48,647 nucleotides of DNA from Proteiniphilum sp. UBA4084. Its GTDB lineage: Bacteria; Bacteroidota; Bacteroidia; Bacteroidales; Dysgonomonadaceae. Every line of letters starts with the position of its first letter. Position 1 is the first letter of the stretch. Shown piece after piece: positions 18,270 through 25,957 of the stretch. Location of the stretch: the NCBI GenBank assembly GCA_002383605.1, contig DFYK01000077.1:56221-104867 (forward strand), in the 5' to 3' direction. The position numbers and the translations under genes are program-made. Below the pieces are notes generated by a model. The model searched no databases. It saw nothing but the letters and a program-made list of their open reading frames with translations, and was not told the origin of the DNA.

Positions 18270-18340
18270 TGTCCCATGGTGTAATGGTAGCACATCTGAT
18301 TTTGGTTCAGCCAGTTAAGGTTCGAATCCTTGTGGGACAA
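18270..18340 (+). tRNA. tRNA-Gln (anticodon TTG)
   Basis: 71 nt, CCA not encoded. The seven-base acceptor stem (18270-18276 with 18333-18339) pairs fully, discriminator A at 18340. D stem GTG/CAC; anticodon stem CTGA/TCAG around loop TTTTGGT, giving anticodon TTG, with the outermost position a T/C mismatch; T arm TAAGG, TTCGAAT, CCTTG. Confidence 0.95.
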
Positions 18341-18355
18341 CTTAGAAAATTATTA

Positions 18356-18395
18356 AACCTCTCTTAATCAACAAGTTAAGCGAGGTTTTTCTTTT
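18356..18395 (+). terminator. Rho-independent terminator of tRNA-Gln
   Basis: Stem AACCTC-T-CTTAA (18356-18367) with TTAAG-C-GAGGTT (18376-18387), one internal mismatch, loop of 8, then a T-rich run. Confidence 0.85.
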
Positions 18396-18426
18396 GTATC
18401 AAAAAGAAGCATAGAAATATCACTGA

Positions 18427-18456
18427 ACAAAAAACCCGGAACAGTCTGTCCCGGGT
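18427..18456 (-). terminator. Rho-independent terminator of the sugar-oxidation operon
   Basis: On the minus strand a 10-bp stem (18456-18447 with 18443-18434, one G-T pair, loop GAC) is followed by a run of T (18433-18428). It lies 27 bp beyond the stop of the last operon gene. Confidence 0.85.
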
Positions 18457-18482
18457 CCTTTGTAACGATAACAGATGAAACG

Positions 18483-19379
18483 TTATTTGGAATAACTCTC
18501 TTTTACAAAAGCTGCATTGTTCAAATAATCGTAACTTTCCTTCACCCCTTCGAAAGGAGTTCCGGTGTATCTTTCCACTTCAACGACCATATATTTGGTA
18601 CCGGCTTTATCAGCGTTATTATAGATACTTTCAAAATCAACTTTTCCGCTTTTTCCCAGTTCAAGTTCATCTTTGATATGGAGTACTTCGAAACGGCCGG
18701 GATAATTATTAAAATAGTCTACCGGATTTTTGCCACCTTCACCTACCCAGTAAACATCCATCTGGAAGAATACCTTCGCAGGATCGGTATTTTTAAGCAT
18801 GTAATCATACATCAGCTCTCCTTCCACTTCTTTAAATTCGAAGTTGTGGTTGTGATATCCAAAACGAAGGCCAGCCGCATTGCATTTCTCACCAACCTGG
18901 TTGAAGTAGTCGCAGTAAGCCTGCAAGTCGGTCAACGTTTTTGGTGTAGGTATCCAGGCAACCACCAGATACTTCATCCCGGCATCTTTGTGTGCCTGTA
19001 TGGCAGTATCCCACCATGCCCAGGTTTCGTCCCAGTTGGTGTCGGCAGCAGGTTCAGCCAGCGGTCTGCCGGCATGCGACGACAACACAACCATACCGGC
19101 ATCTTCAATCGATTTTTTGAAATCGGCAGGAGCCATACCGTAGAACTTTCCATCGTTGTAACCGGCAGCTTCAACACCGGTGTAACCTATTTCAGCCACC
19201 TTGGCAATGGTCGCGGCATAGTCGGCCTTGATATCATCGCGCACCGAGTATAACTGCAGGTAAATGTCTTTTTTTACTGCAGGCGCAGTTTCCTCTTTTT
19301 GCTTTCCCTGAACACAGCCTGAGAAAATAAACAAGCTGCACAGAAGGGCTGTACCGAATAACATAGACTGTTTTTTCAT
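18483..19379 (-). CDS. Sugar phosphate isomerase/epimerase-like lipoprotein (AP-endonuclease-2 TIM barrel)
   Basis: 298 residues from the ATG at 19379; the frame opens at a GTG at 19412 but only the ATG gives a proper signal peptide, MKKQSMLFGTALLCSLFIFSGC with lipobox FSGC. The mature part is a xylose-isomerase-like TIM barrel: LYSVRDDIKADY, GYTGVEAAGY, YHNHNFEF, FFQMDVYWV, VLHIKDELEL and MVVEVERY carry the Glu/His/Asp metal ligands. Cytoplasmic relatives isomerise sugars or ketosugars, but here the protein is exported. Last gene of a five-gene operon. In the 3-keto-glycoside context it may process the 3-keto sugar or act as a lyase; that role is inferred. Confidence 0.85.
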   Translation of the reverse strand: MKKQSMLFGTALLCSLFIFSGCVQGKQKEETAPAVKKDIYLQLYSVRDDIKADYAATIAKVAEIGYTGVEAAGYNDGKFYGMAPADFKKSIEDAGMVVLSSHAGRPLAEPAADTNWDETWAWWDTAIQAHKDAGMKYLVVAWIPTPKTLTDLQAYCDYFNQVGEKCNAAGLRFGYHNHNFEFKEVEGELMYDYMLKNTDPAKVFFQMDVYWVGEGGKNPVDYFNNYPGRFEVLHIKDELELGKSGKVDFESIYNNADKAGTKYMVVEVERYTGTPFEGVKESYDYLNNAAFVKESYSK

Positions 19380-19442
19380 TGTATCTGTTTTTATGAAAGG
19401 ATATTTCCACACTCTGGCAGAAATATCCTTTGTGGGTAATGA

Positions 19443-20219
19443 TTAATCCAATATTTTAATTTTGATATTTCTATACCATACATCGTCGCCATGATCCTGC
19501 AAGCCGATGAAACCTTCCTGGTTCTCGCCACCTGCATTCAGGAAGTTAGGCCAGTCTTTGAATTTGCTTGCGGCAACCATTTCTTTCCAGGCGTCTGTCC
19601 ACAGATGATACTCTACCACATTCTCTCCATTCTGGGAGTGAATAACAGTTCCCCTGTATACCATGATTCCACCGGTATTCCACTCACCGGCAGGTTTTGA
19701 ATTCTGTGGAACGGCAGGAACCAAATCATAAAGAGAGGCCGACTGACGGTTTCCATCCTTTCCTAATTTGGCATCGGGATGTCTTTCGTTGTCCAGAACC
19801 TGATATTCGGGTGATGATTCATAGATGGGTTTTCCTTCTACCTCCTGAGCCAGGTAAAAGACACCGCTGTTACCACCTTCCGACACTTTCCACTCGAAGG
19901 TAAGCTCAAAATTCTTGAACTTCTGATCATAGATGATGTCGCCACCATCTTTTGCTCCGGCTTCACCCATACCCGAACCGTTGATCTTGATGGCGCCATC
20001 TTCAATAGTCCATGCTGCAGGCATGTCGGCACGGTTGTAACCACGCCAGCCTGTAAAATCGGTTCCATCAAAAAGGGTGATCCAGCCCTCATCGGCTGCA
20101 ACCACTTCGGTAGAATCAACACCATCGGTGGCCTTCGATTGTTTGCTGGCGTTTGTGCAAGACGAGAAAATCATTCCTGACATAATGAGTAAACTAAACA
20201 AATAAAACACTTTTTTCAT
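19443..20219 (-). CDS. DUF1080 (3-keto-disaccharide hydrolase-like) lipoprotein
   Basis: 258 residues. Signal peptide with lipobox FSSC (MKKVFYLFSLLIMSGMIFSSC). The rest is a single concanavalin-like beta-sandwich DUF1080 domain: WITLFDGTDFTGWRGYN, AWTIEDGAIKING, FELTFEWKVSEGGNSGVFYL, EYQVLDNERHPDA, EWNTGGIMVYRGTVIHSQNG and GFIGLQDHGDDVWYRNIKI. Families with this domain cleave 3-keto-glycosides. Neighbouring oxidoreductases would generate such substrates. Surface or periplasmic by the lipid anchor. Confidence 0.88.
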   Translation of the reverse strand: MKKVFYLFSLLIMSGMIFSSCTNASKQSKATDGVDSTEVVAADEGWITLFDGTDFTGWRGYNRADMPAAWTIEDGAIKINGSGMGEAGAKDGGDIIYDQKFKNFELTFEWKVSEGGNSGVFYLAQEVEGKPIYESSPEYQVLDNERHPDAKLGKDGNRQSASLYDLVPAVPQNSKPAGEWNTGGIMVYRGTVIHSQNGENVVEYHLWTDAWKEMVAASKFKDWPNFLNAGGENQEGFIGLQDHGDDVWYRNIKIKILD

Positions 20220-20264
20220 AACTATTTTCTTTTTAATTAAACTGACGGTTGACTTTTACAAGAT

Positions 20265-20301
20265 AGGGAACAACGATGTCACTAATCCGTCGCTGTTCCC
20301 T
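20265..20301. promoter_or_regulatory. Intra-operon stem-loop
   Basis: AGGGAACA (20265-20272) pairs perfectly with TGTTCCCT (20294-20301), and CGA/TCG extends the stem past one mismatch. No T-run follows on the minus (coding) strand, so it is not a normal terminator. It sits between the first oxidoreductase-distal genes (20315 and 20219) and could stabilise or process the mRNA. Confidence 0.45.
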
Positions 20302-20314
20302 TTAAGACTTTCAA

Positions 20315-21784
20315 TTACGGCATGGCCGGTAATTGATAACCATTTTTGTATGTGTGCTTGATGAGCTCATTTGCATATTCTACGGCATTCACCGGCTCCG
20401 TCCAGGTCTTGTTGAAAGTAGGATGACCGTCAGTGATCTTGAAACCGTCTTCAATGATGGTTCTGATGGTAGCATCGGCAGGAATATTGGTGAAGCGCAT
20501 ATTTTCGCCATCCCATTCCAGTTCCTGATTCAACGATTGCAGTCTCACGGCAAGAACGCCCATGACTACCATTTCGTTGAATGGTCCGGCTTCTGAGAAA
20601 GGAGAAGCTGTTTCCACACGGTTCGACGGTGTTTCCTTGCAGGCGCGCACCCAGTCCATTTCGTGCGAAAGGGTCACTTCACGCTGTGTCTTGGGCGAGC
20701 TGGGCTTCCGACCCGATACCAACCATGGGTTCACACCGTAACATCCGCAGATCAGGGTGTCTTTTGTTCCATGGAAGATGACGCCGCCACCCTGATCATT
20801 CAGGTTTTTGCCGGCCGGCACACCTTCGGGACGCATGGGCACCAGGCCGCCATCGTACCAGTACACTTCCACTTCGGGCATACCTACCCTGGGCAGGTTG
20901 TCACGCTGTGGGAACACATACTTCACCATCTGGGCGTTGGGAGCGCAGTCGTTCAGCAGCATGGTGGATGATCCCTGCACCTTTGTGGGATAACCCAGGT
21001 TCAACCCCTTGAATACGGGATGAAGGATGTGACAGGCCATATCACCGAGGGCACCTGTACCAAAATCCCACCATCCACGCCAGTTCCAGGGATGATAGAT
21101 ATTGTTGAAAGGACGGTTGTTGGCCGGCCCGATGAAAAGATCCCAATTCAGGGTAGAGGGTACCTTGTCGGCCTTTTGCGGCGTCATCAGTCCCTGTGGC
21201 CAGATGGGCCGGTCGGTGAATGTTTCCACCCTGGTTACTTCCCCTATCTGTCCGTCGCTGATCCAGTCGATCACCTGACGCACGCCGGGACCGGATGAAC
21301 CCTGGTTGCCCATGCTGGTGGCTACCTTGTGTTTTTTGGCCAGATTGGTGAGCAAACGCGATTCATACACGCTGTGTGTAAGCGGCTTTTGAACATAAAC
21401 ATGTTTGCCCATGGTCATGGCCTCGGCAGCAATCAGTGCGTGGGTATGGTCGGCGGTAGCTACCACCACCGCATCGATGCTCTTTCCCAACTCTTCATAC
21501 ATCTTTCTGTAATCGTAGTATTTCTTTGCTTTGGGAAAATAATCGAAAACACGCTGGCTGTATTTCCAGTCCACGTCACACAACCCGACAATGTTCTGGC
21601 TTTCCAGATTTTTCAGGTTAGCAAAACCCATTCCGCCCACACCTACCCCGGCAATATTCAACTTATCACTCGGAGCCGTATAGCCCATACTCTTTCCCAG
21701 TACCGATGAAGGTACTACTGTGAGACCGGCTGCTGCAATAGCTCCGGTTTCTAAGAATCTTCTTCTTGAAATTTTTGATGACAT
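20315..21784 (-). CDS. Gfo/Idh/MocA-family oxidoreductase with twin-arginine signal
   Basis: 489 residues. Begins MSSKISRRRFLETGAIAAAGLTVVPSS, a Tat signal (SRRRFLE), so the folded, cofactor-loaded enzyme is exported. NAD(P)-binding Rossmann motif IAGVGVGGMGFANL at about 44-57; the conserved VQKPLTHSVYESR at about 132-144 has the EKP-type Lys as QKP. The C-terminal domain (WNWRGWWDFGTGALGDMACHILHP) is the bacterial-type dimerisation sheet with the catalytic-region His. Likely oxidises a sugar hydroxyl using tightly bound NAD. Second of two non-identical Gfo/Idh enzymes in the operon (other at 21824). Confidence 0.9.
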   Translation of the reverse strand: MSSKISRRRFLETGAIAAAGLTVVPSSVLGKSMGYTAPSDKLNIAGVGVGGMGFANLKNLESQNIVGLCDVDWKYSQRVFDYFPKAKKYYDYRKMYEELGKSIDAVVVATADHTHALIAAEAMTMGKHVYVQKPLTHSVYESRLLTNLAKKHKVATSMGNQGSSGPGVRQVIDWISDGQIGEVTRVETFTDRPIWPQGLMTPQKADKVPSTLNWDLFIGPANNRPFNNIYHPWNWRGWWDFGTGALGDMACHILHPVFKGLNLGYPTKVQGSSTMLLNDCAPNAQMVKYVFPQRDNLPRVGMPEVEVYWYDGGLVPMRPEGVPAGKNLNDQGGGVIFHGTKDTLICGCYGVNPWLVSGRKPSSPKTQREVTLSHEMDWVRACKETPSNRVETASPFSEAGPFNEMVVMGVLAVRLQSLNQELEWDGENMRFTNIPADATIRTIIEDGFKITDGHPTFNKTWTEPVNAVEYANELIKHTYKNGYQLPAMP

Positions 21785-21823
21785 AAGTAATTTTTTAGGT
21801 GTTAACTCTCAGTTAATAATGAT

Positions 21824-23548
21824 TTATTCTCTTGTAATTTCTTCTTTGTCTTTGTCCCAGTACATGGTTCTTCCTTCCAAGTATGCCCGTGTTCCCATGT
21901 GCGCCGAGATGGCCTCTTGGAAGCCCTGATCTATGCCGCACGACGGTTGTTTGCCCTTGCGAATGCAGTCGATCCATTCCTTCAGATGCAGAAAGGTGGT
22001 GTTGTAACGTTTTCCACTGATAAAGGAATAAAGCAATCCACGTTCGGCGAAATAGCGTTCTGTAGCCGTGGAAACAGCATCTACACTTTTCCCCGGAACA
22101 TAGGTATAAAATGGCTCACCCGGTTTGATGATACCCTGATCAACTTTCTGGCGGTATTGTTCAGTTCGTGGATCAACAGTCACAGTGAGGGTGTTGCCTA
22201 CTTCCATGGTGGCGTCATGGCCCATAATTTTCCTGTTCCGGCTGAACTGACTGGCAAGTGTGGCAGAATAAAGCATGGTCAGATCCTTGTCCTTATATTC
22301 AAATACCGTTTGTAGCACATCGGGTACCGTACGTCCATCCTTAAAAAAATAAACACCGCCCGAAGAACTTGCCGATGAAGGAATACCCAGGTTAAGTATC
22401 TGGTTCATCGCGTCATATTCATGCGTGAGCAGATCGCCGCTCAGACCGGTGCTATAGTCCCACCAGCAACGCCAGCGGAAAAAGCGCTCCAGACTGAATT
22501 TATCCCGGGACTCCGGACCTACGTATTTCGTTACGCCCGCAGAAGTCATGTAATCCATATATTCTTTGATGCGCTCAGGGTCCCCTTCAAACTGTTTCCA
22601 GTCGATGTTCTCCCGACTGGCCTGTTCGTGGATTGGATAGACCCAGGCACCGTTGGGATCGTTCCGGTTGGTGCCGGTCTCAATCAGGGATATTTTACCA
22701 AGCAGACCCTTCTCTATAATCTGACGGGCGCGCTCATAGGCTTCAATCTGTCTGTTTTGATGGCCCAACTGAAAAACGAGATGCGGATTTTCCTTAACGA
22801 GCGTACGGAGTGCATAGGTCTCCGGAACAGTCCATGTCATCGGTTTCTCCACATATACGTGCTTCCCTGCCCTGATGGCATCCATGGCCATGGTGCCGTG
22901 CCAGTGGTCGGGAGCCGCAATCACCACCGCATCCACATCGGGTGCGGTCAGCAACTCACGGTAATTTAGATAACGCTTCGGCTGAGGACCATACTTGCCG
23001 TTCAGCCCTTCGCGAAAGATATTGGATCCGGCATGGATCGCATCTTCTGCATATACATCAAAAATATCGCATACACCCGTAATCTCTATCCGCAGATCTT
23101 CCTGCTCAAGAAAATCCTGATAGCGGGTGTTTTCTGAGTTAATCCGTGCCTGCTCTTTCAGATTTTCCACATAGGCAGGTGTTGCGAAGCCAAGTGCCTG
23201 CATCAGCTGTGAACCCCTTATTCCGTAACCGATGATGCCCAATCGGAGGATCGGTGCATCGGAGATGGTAGGCGTATAAGCAGCTACATCACTTTTAAAA
23301 CGGAACATTTCAGCCGCATTGCGGTTGGTAAACTCCGTTTTCTTCTTTTGATATACCCCATAGGCCATTGCCCCCAGTACGGGTACCGCTACCATCGCTT
23401 TGAGGGCATCACGGCGGCCCTGAGAAACCTTTTTATCCGGTTTATCTGCGTTTTCTTTCTGTATGTCGTTTTTTTCTTCGCCCATAAAAGTAGACTTCCT
23501 TCTTGCTTCGTTTCTGATTGTACGGTACAAAATACCGCTCTCAACCAT
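21824..23548 (-). CDS. Gfo/Idh/MocA-family oxidoreductase, N-terminally anchored
   Basis: 574 residues from the ATG at 23548, 8 bp after the DoxX stop; an internal ATG at 23485 (MGEEKND) is an alternative start. A hydrophobic segment VAVPVLGAMAYGV follows GRRDALKAM, giving a Tat-like or signal-anchor N-terminus. Rossmann motif LGIIGYGIRGSQLMQALG, then VIAAPDHWHGTMAMDAI and the diagnostic VEKPMTWTV. The C-terminal domain has WRCWWDYSTGLSGDLLTHEYDAMNQ. Longer than the usual 350-450 residues. Probably the membrane-held sugar dehydrogenase, with DoxX next door as a possible route for electrons; that coupling is inferred. Confidence 0.88.
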   Translation of the reverse strand: MVESGILYRTIRNEARRKSTFMGEEKNDIQKENADKPDKKVSQGRRDALKAMVAVPVLGAMAYGVYQKKKTEFTNRNAAEMFRFKSDVAAYTPTISDAPILRLGIIGYGIRGSQLMQALGFATPAYVENLKEQARINSENTRYQDFLEQEDLRIEITGVCDIFDVYAEDAIHAGSNIFREGLNGKYGPQPKRYLNYRELLTAPDVDAVVIAAPDHWHGTMAMDAIRAGKHVYVEKPMTWTVPETYALRTLVKENPHLVFQLGHQNRQIEAYERARQIIEKGLLGKISLIETGTNRNDPNGAWVYPIHEQASRENIDWKQFEGDPERIKEYMDYMTSAGVTKYVGPESRDKFSLERFFRWRCWWDYSTGLSGDLLTHEYDAMNQILNLGIPSSASSSGGVYFFKDGRTVPDVLQTVFEYKDKDLTMLYSATLASQFSRNRKIMGHDATMEVGNTLTVTVDPRTEQYRQKVDQGIIKPGEPFYTYVPGKSVDAVSTATERYFAERGLLYSFISGKRYNTTFLHLKEWIDCIRKGKQPSCGIDQGFQEAISAHMGTRAYLEGRTMYWDKDKEEITRE

Positions 23549-23556
23549 CGACTTAA

Positions 23557-24039
23557 TTATGATTTTTTTCTGCGAAACAGCAAACTGTCCAATCCAATGA
23601 TTCGGGAAGTGGGAAACAGCATCAATACAACAGTTGCTGCCAGCATGATCAGGTTTTTATCGATCCACAGGTATGAACCTTCCGTCGGCAGTATGTATGC
23701 TGCATGCAACAACGGAGGATGAGAAAGATAAAACATCAACAAAAAAAGGATGGCGCTGAAGTACCCAATCCTGGTAAATAATCCCAAAATCAATGACAAC
23801 CCGACCAATGTAAGCCCCCATTCGTTGACTATGTTAACAACGTCGAGCAGCGCAGCGTTCCCGGCAAGTTGTCCGAACAAGGGGGCAAAAAATCCTTTCG
23901 AGTCGATCAGATAACCATAGGCTGACCAGTTGGGAGTTAATAGCTTTGCCAATCCTTCGTATAAAAAATACCATCCGATGAACACGCGCAGTATGAACAA
24001 TGCATAAAGTTGCAGTTTGCTGTATTGAAATGATTGCAT
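23557..24039 (-). CDS. DoxX-family membrane protein
   Basis: 160 residues, four membrane segments at about 12-30, 60-90, 92-110 and 127-145. FILRVFIGWYFLYEGLAKLL and GLTLVGLSLILGLFTRIGYFSAILFLLMFYLSHPPL are characteristic of DoxX, the quinol-oxidase-associated subunit family. First gene of the operon and 8 bp before a Gfo/Idh oxidoreductase, an arrangement that suggests it passes electrons from sugar oxidation to the quinone pool. A TACTTTTA -7-like box lies at 24105-24098. The 223-bp divergent region to 24263 is AT-rich and holds both promoters. Confidence 0.85.
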   Translation of the reverse strand: MQSFQYSKLQLYALFILRVFIGWYFLYEGLAKLLTPNWSAYGYLIDSKGFFAPLFGQLAGNAALLDVVNIVNEWGLTLVGLSLILGLFTRIGYFSAILFLLMFYLSHPPLLHAAYILPTEGSYLWIDKNLIMLAATVVLMLFPTSRIIGLDSLLFRRKKS

Positions 24040-24263
24040 CTTTTCTTTGTAAAATGACCAATTAGATTTTCTCCTCTACTGAAAATAAACAGTGTCGTAA
24101 AAGTAAGATAAAAAAAAACTAAAACGAAATTTTAACGACAGAATCAAGCAAGAATGATTTAAAAAATACAAATACTTTATCAAAAATAGACAAATGATCA
24201 CCGAAAGCCATAAATTTGCTTACTTTTACAATGAATGAAAATAATGGATGAAAGAACAGCATC

Positions 24264-25916
24264 ATGAACCAGAACACTTTTTTAGGCTTAATTGAACAGA
24301 GCATCCGCAATAACTGGCAGGCACCGGCGATGACCGATTTTGAGGGAAAAACTTTTTCTTACAAAGATTTTGCCCGTGAAATAGACCAGCTGCACGATTA
24401 CTTCCATGCTGCCGACATACAACGGGGCGATAAGATCGCAGTCTGCGGGAAGAATTCCGCGCGCTGGACAATCGTTTTCTTTGCCACACTTTCCTACGGA
24501 GCAGTGGCGGTAAGTATCCTTCATGAGTTTGACAGGGAGAGTGTGCAGTTTATTGTGGATCACTCCGATTCGAAGATGTTCTTTGTCGATGAAAGCATAT
24601 GGAGACTGATTGATGACACCACCCTGCCCAAGTTGGAGCATGTATTTTCACTCGACGACTTTGCGCTGCTGAAAAGCACATCCGATGCGGTCGGTGCCTT
24701 TGTAAACGCTGCTCCGGCTTATTTTGAGAAGAAATATGAAAACGGATTCTTTGTCAATGATCTCCCGTTTCGCACAGACAGACCCGAAGAGCTTGCGGTG
24801 ATTAACTATACTTCGGGTACCACCAGCAGCCCCAAAGGGGTGATGTTACCCTACCGCAGCCTGTGGTCGAACACCAAATTTGCCAACGACAACCTCCAAT
24901 TCATACAAGCTGGCGACAACATTGTCTGCATGCTTCCCATGGCGCATACCTACGGGCTTGCCTTCGAAATACTCAATTCCATCTCGATGGGCTGTCACAT
25001 TCATTTCCTGGGAAAGACACCTTCACCCAAGATATTGCTGGAAGCGTTTGCCCGTGTTCAACCCAAGCTGGTGCTGGCCGTGCCGCTCATCATCGAGAAG
25101 ATTGTCACCCGGAACGTTTTTCCCATAATAAGCCGGGGAGCTGCAGCTGTACTGACCAAAATGCCTTTGCTCAACAGGATCGTCTACAACAAGGTACGCA
25201 AATCGATGATCGACTTCTTTGGTGGAAGTCTGGTAGAAGTGGTGATCGGCGGCGCAGCGTTAAATGGCGACGTGGAAAAGTTTTTGCGAAAAATCAGATT
25301 TCCTTATACCGTGGGTTATGGCATGACCGAGTGTGGTCCCCTCATCTCCTATTCTTTCTGGACCGATTACAAAATGAGATCCAGCGGAAAAGTGGTAGAG
25401 CGGATGCAGGTCAAGATTGATTCTGCAGACCCGGAAAACATTGTCGGGGAGATATTGACCAAGGGTACTAACCTGATGCTGGGTTATTACAAGAACGAGG
25501 AAGCTACAAAGCAGACCTTCACCCAGGATGGCTGGCTGAAGACCGGCGACTTGGGCACCCTCGACCGGGATAACTTTGTATTTATCAGGGGAAGGAATAA
25601 AAATATGATCCTGGGGTCTTCGGGGCAAAATATTTACCCCGAAGACATAGAAGCAAGGATCAACGGCTCCCTCTTTGTCAGTGAGTCACTGGCTATTGAA
25701 GAGAACCAGAAAATTGTGGCATTGATTGTCCCCGATTACGAAGCATTGCAGGCAGAGAGCATCGCCGATGATCATCTGACGGATTTCTTCGGGAAAGTCA
25801 TTGGTGAAATCAACACCAAACTACCTGCATACAGCAAAATAGCTTCTTTTCGAATCCACACCGAAGCGTTTGAGAAAACGCCCAAACGAAGCATCAAGCG
25901 GTTCAAATACCAGTAA
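24264..25916 (+). CDS. Long-chain fatty acyl-CoA synthetase / AMP-binding ligase
   Basis: 550 residues, ANL superfamily adenylate-forming enzyme. P-loop INYTSGTTSSPKGVMLPYRSL at about 177-197, A5 motif GYGMTECGPLISY, A7 GWLKTGDLGTLDRDNFVFIRGRNKNMI, and the catalytic Lys region near the end (KTPKRSIKRFKY). Activates carboxylic acids with ATP and joins them to CoA, most likely fatty acids. A TAAATTTG -7 box is at 24211-24218. Convergent with the second carB, 41 bp apart. Chain-length preference cannot be read. Confidence 0.9.
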   Translation: MNQNTFLGLIEQSIRNNWQAPAMTDFEGKTFSYKDFAREIDQLHDYFHAADIQRGDKIAVCGKNSARWTIVFFATLSYGAVAVSILHEFDRESVQFIVDHSDSKMFFVDESIWRLIDDTTLPKLEHVFSLDDFALLKSTSDAVGAFVNAAPAYFEKKYENGFFVNDLPFRTDRPEELAVINYTSGTTSSPKGVMLPYRSLWSNTKFANDNLQFIQAGDNIVCMLPMAHTYGLAFEILNSISMGCHIHFLGKTPSPKILLEAFARVQPKLVLAVPLIIEKIVTRNVFPIISRGAAAVLTKMPLLNRIVYNKVRKSMIDFFGGSLVEVVIGGAALNGDVEKFLRKIRFPYTVGYGMTECGPLISYSFWTDYKMRSSGKVVERMQVKIDSADPENIVGEILTKGTNLMLGYYKNEEATKQTFTQDGWLKTGDLGTLDRDNFVFIRGRNKNMILGSSGQNIYPEDIEARINGSLFVSESLAIEENQKIVALIVPDYEALQAESIADDHLTDFFGKVIGEINTKLPAYSKIASFRIHTEAFEKTPKRSIKRFKYQ

Positions 25917-25932
25917 TGCCACAATGGCACAG

Positions 25933-25956
25933 GCTCATTGGCTCATTGGCTCATTG
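25933..25956. repeat. Three perfect 8-bp tandem repeats (GCTCATTG)
   Basis: GCTCATTG at 25933-25940, 25941-25948 and 25949-25956, in the 41-bp gap between two convergent genes. Confidence 0.85.
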
Positions 25957-25957
25957 A

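Noticed and set aside
22421..22969. 182-codon plus-strand ORF within the Gfo/Idh gene
   Set aside because: Opposite a clear oxidoreductase; no domain, low-quality composition.
25933..25956. Short tandem repeats as a CRISPR array
   Set aside because: Units are 8 bp with no spacers and no cas genes nearby; the 7068 repeat fails the same test.
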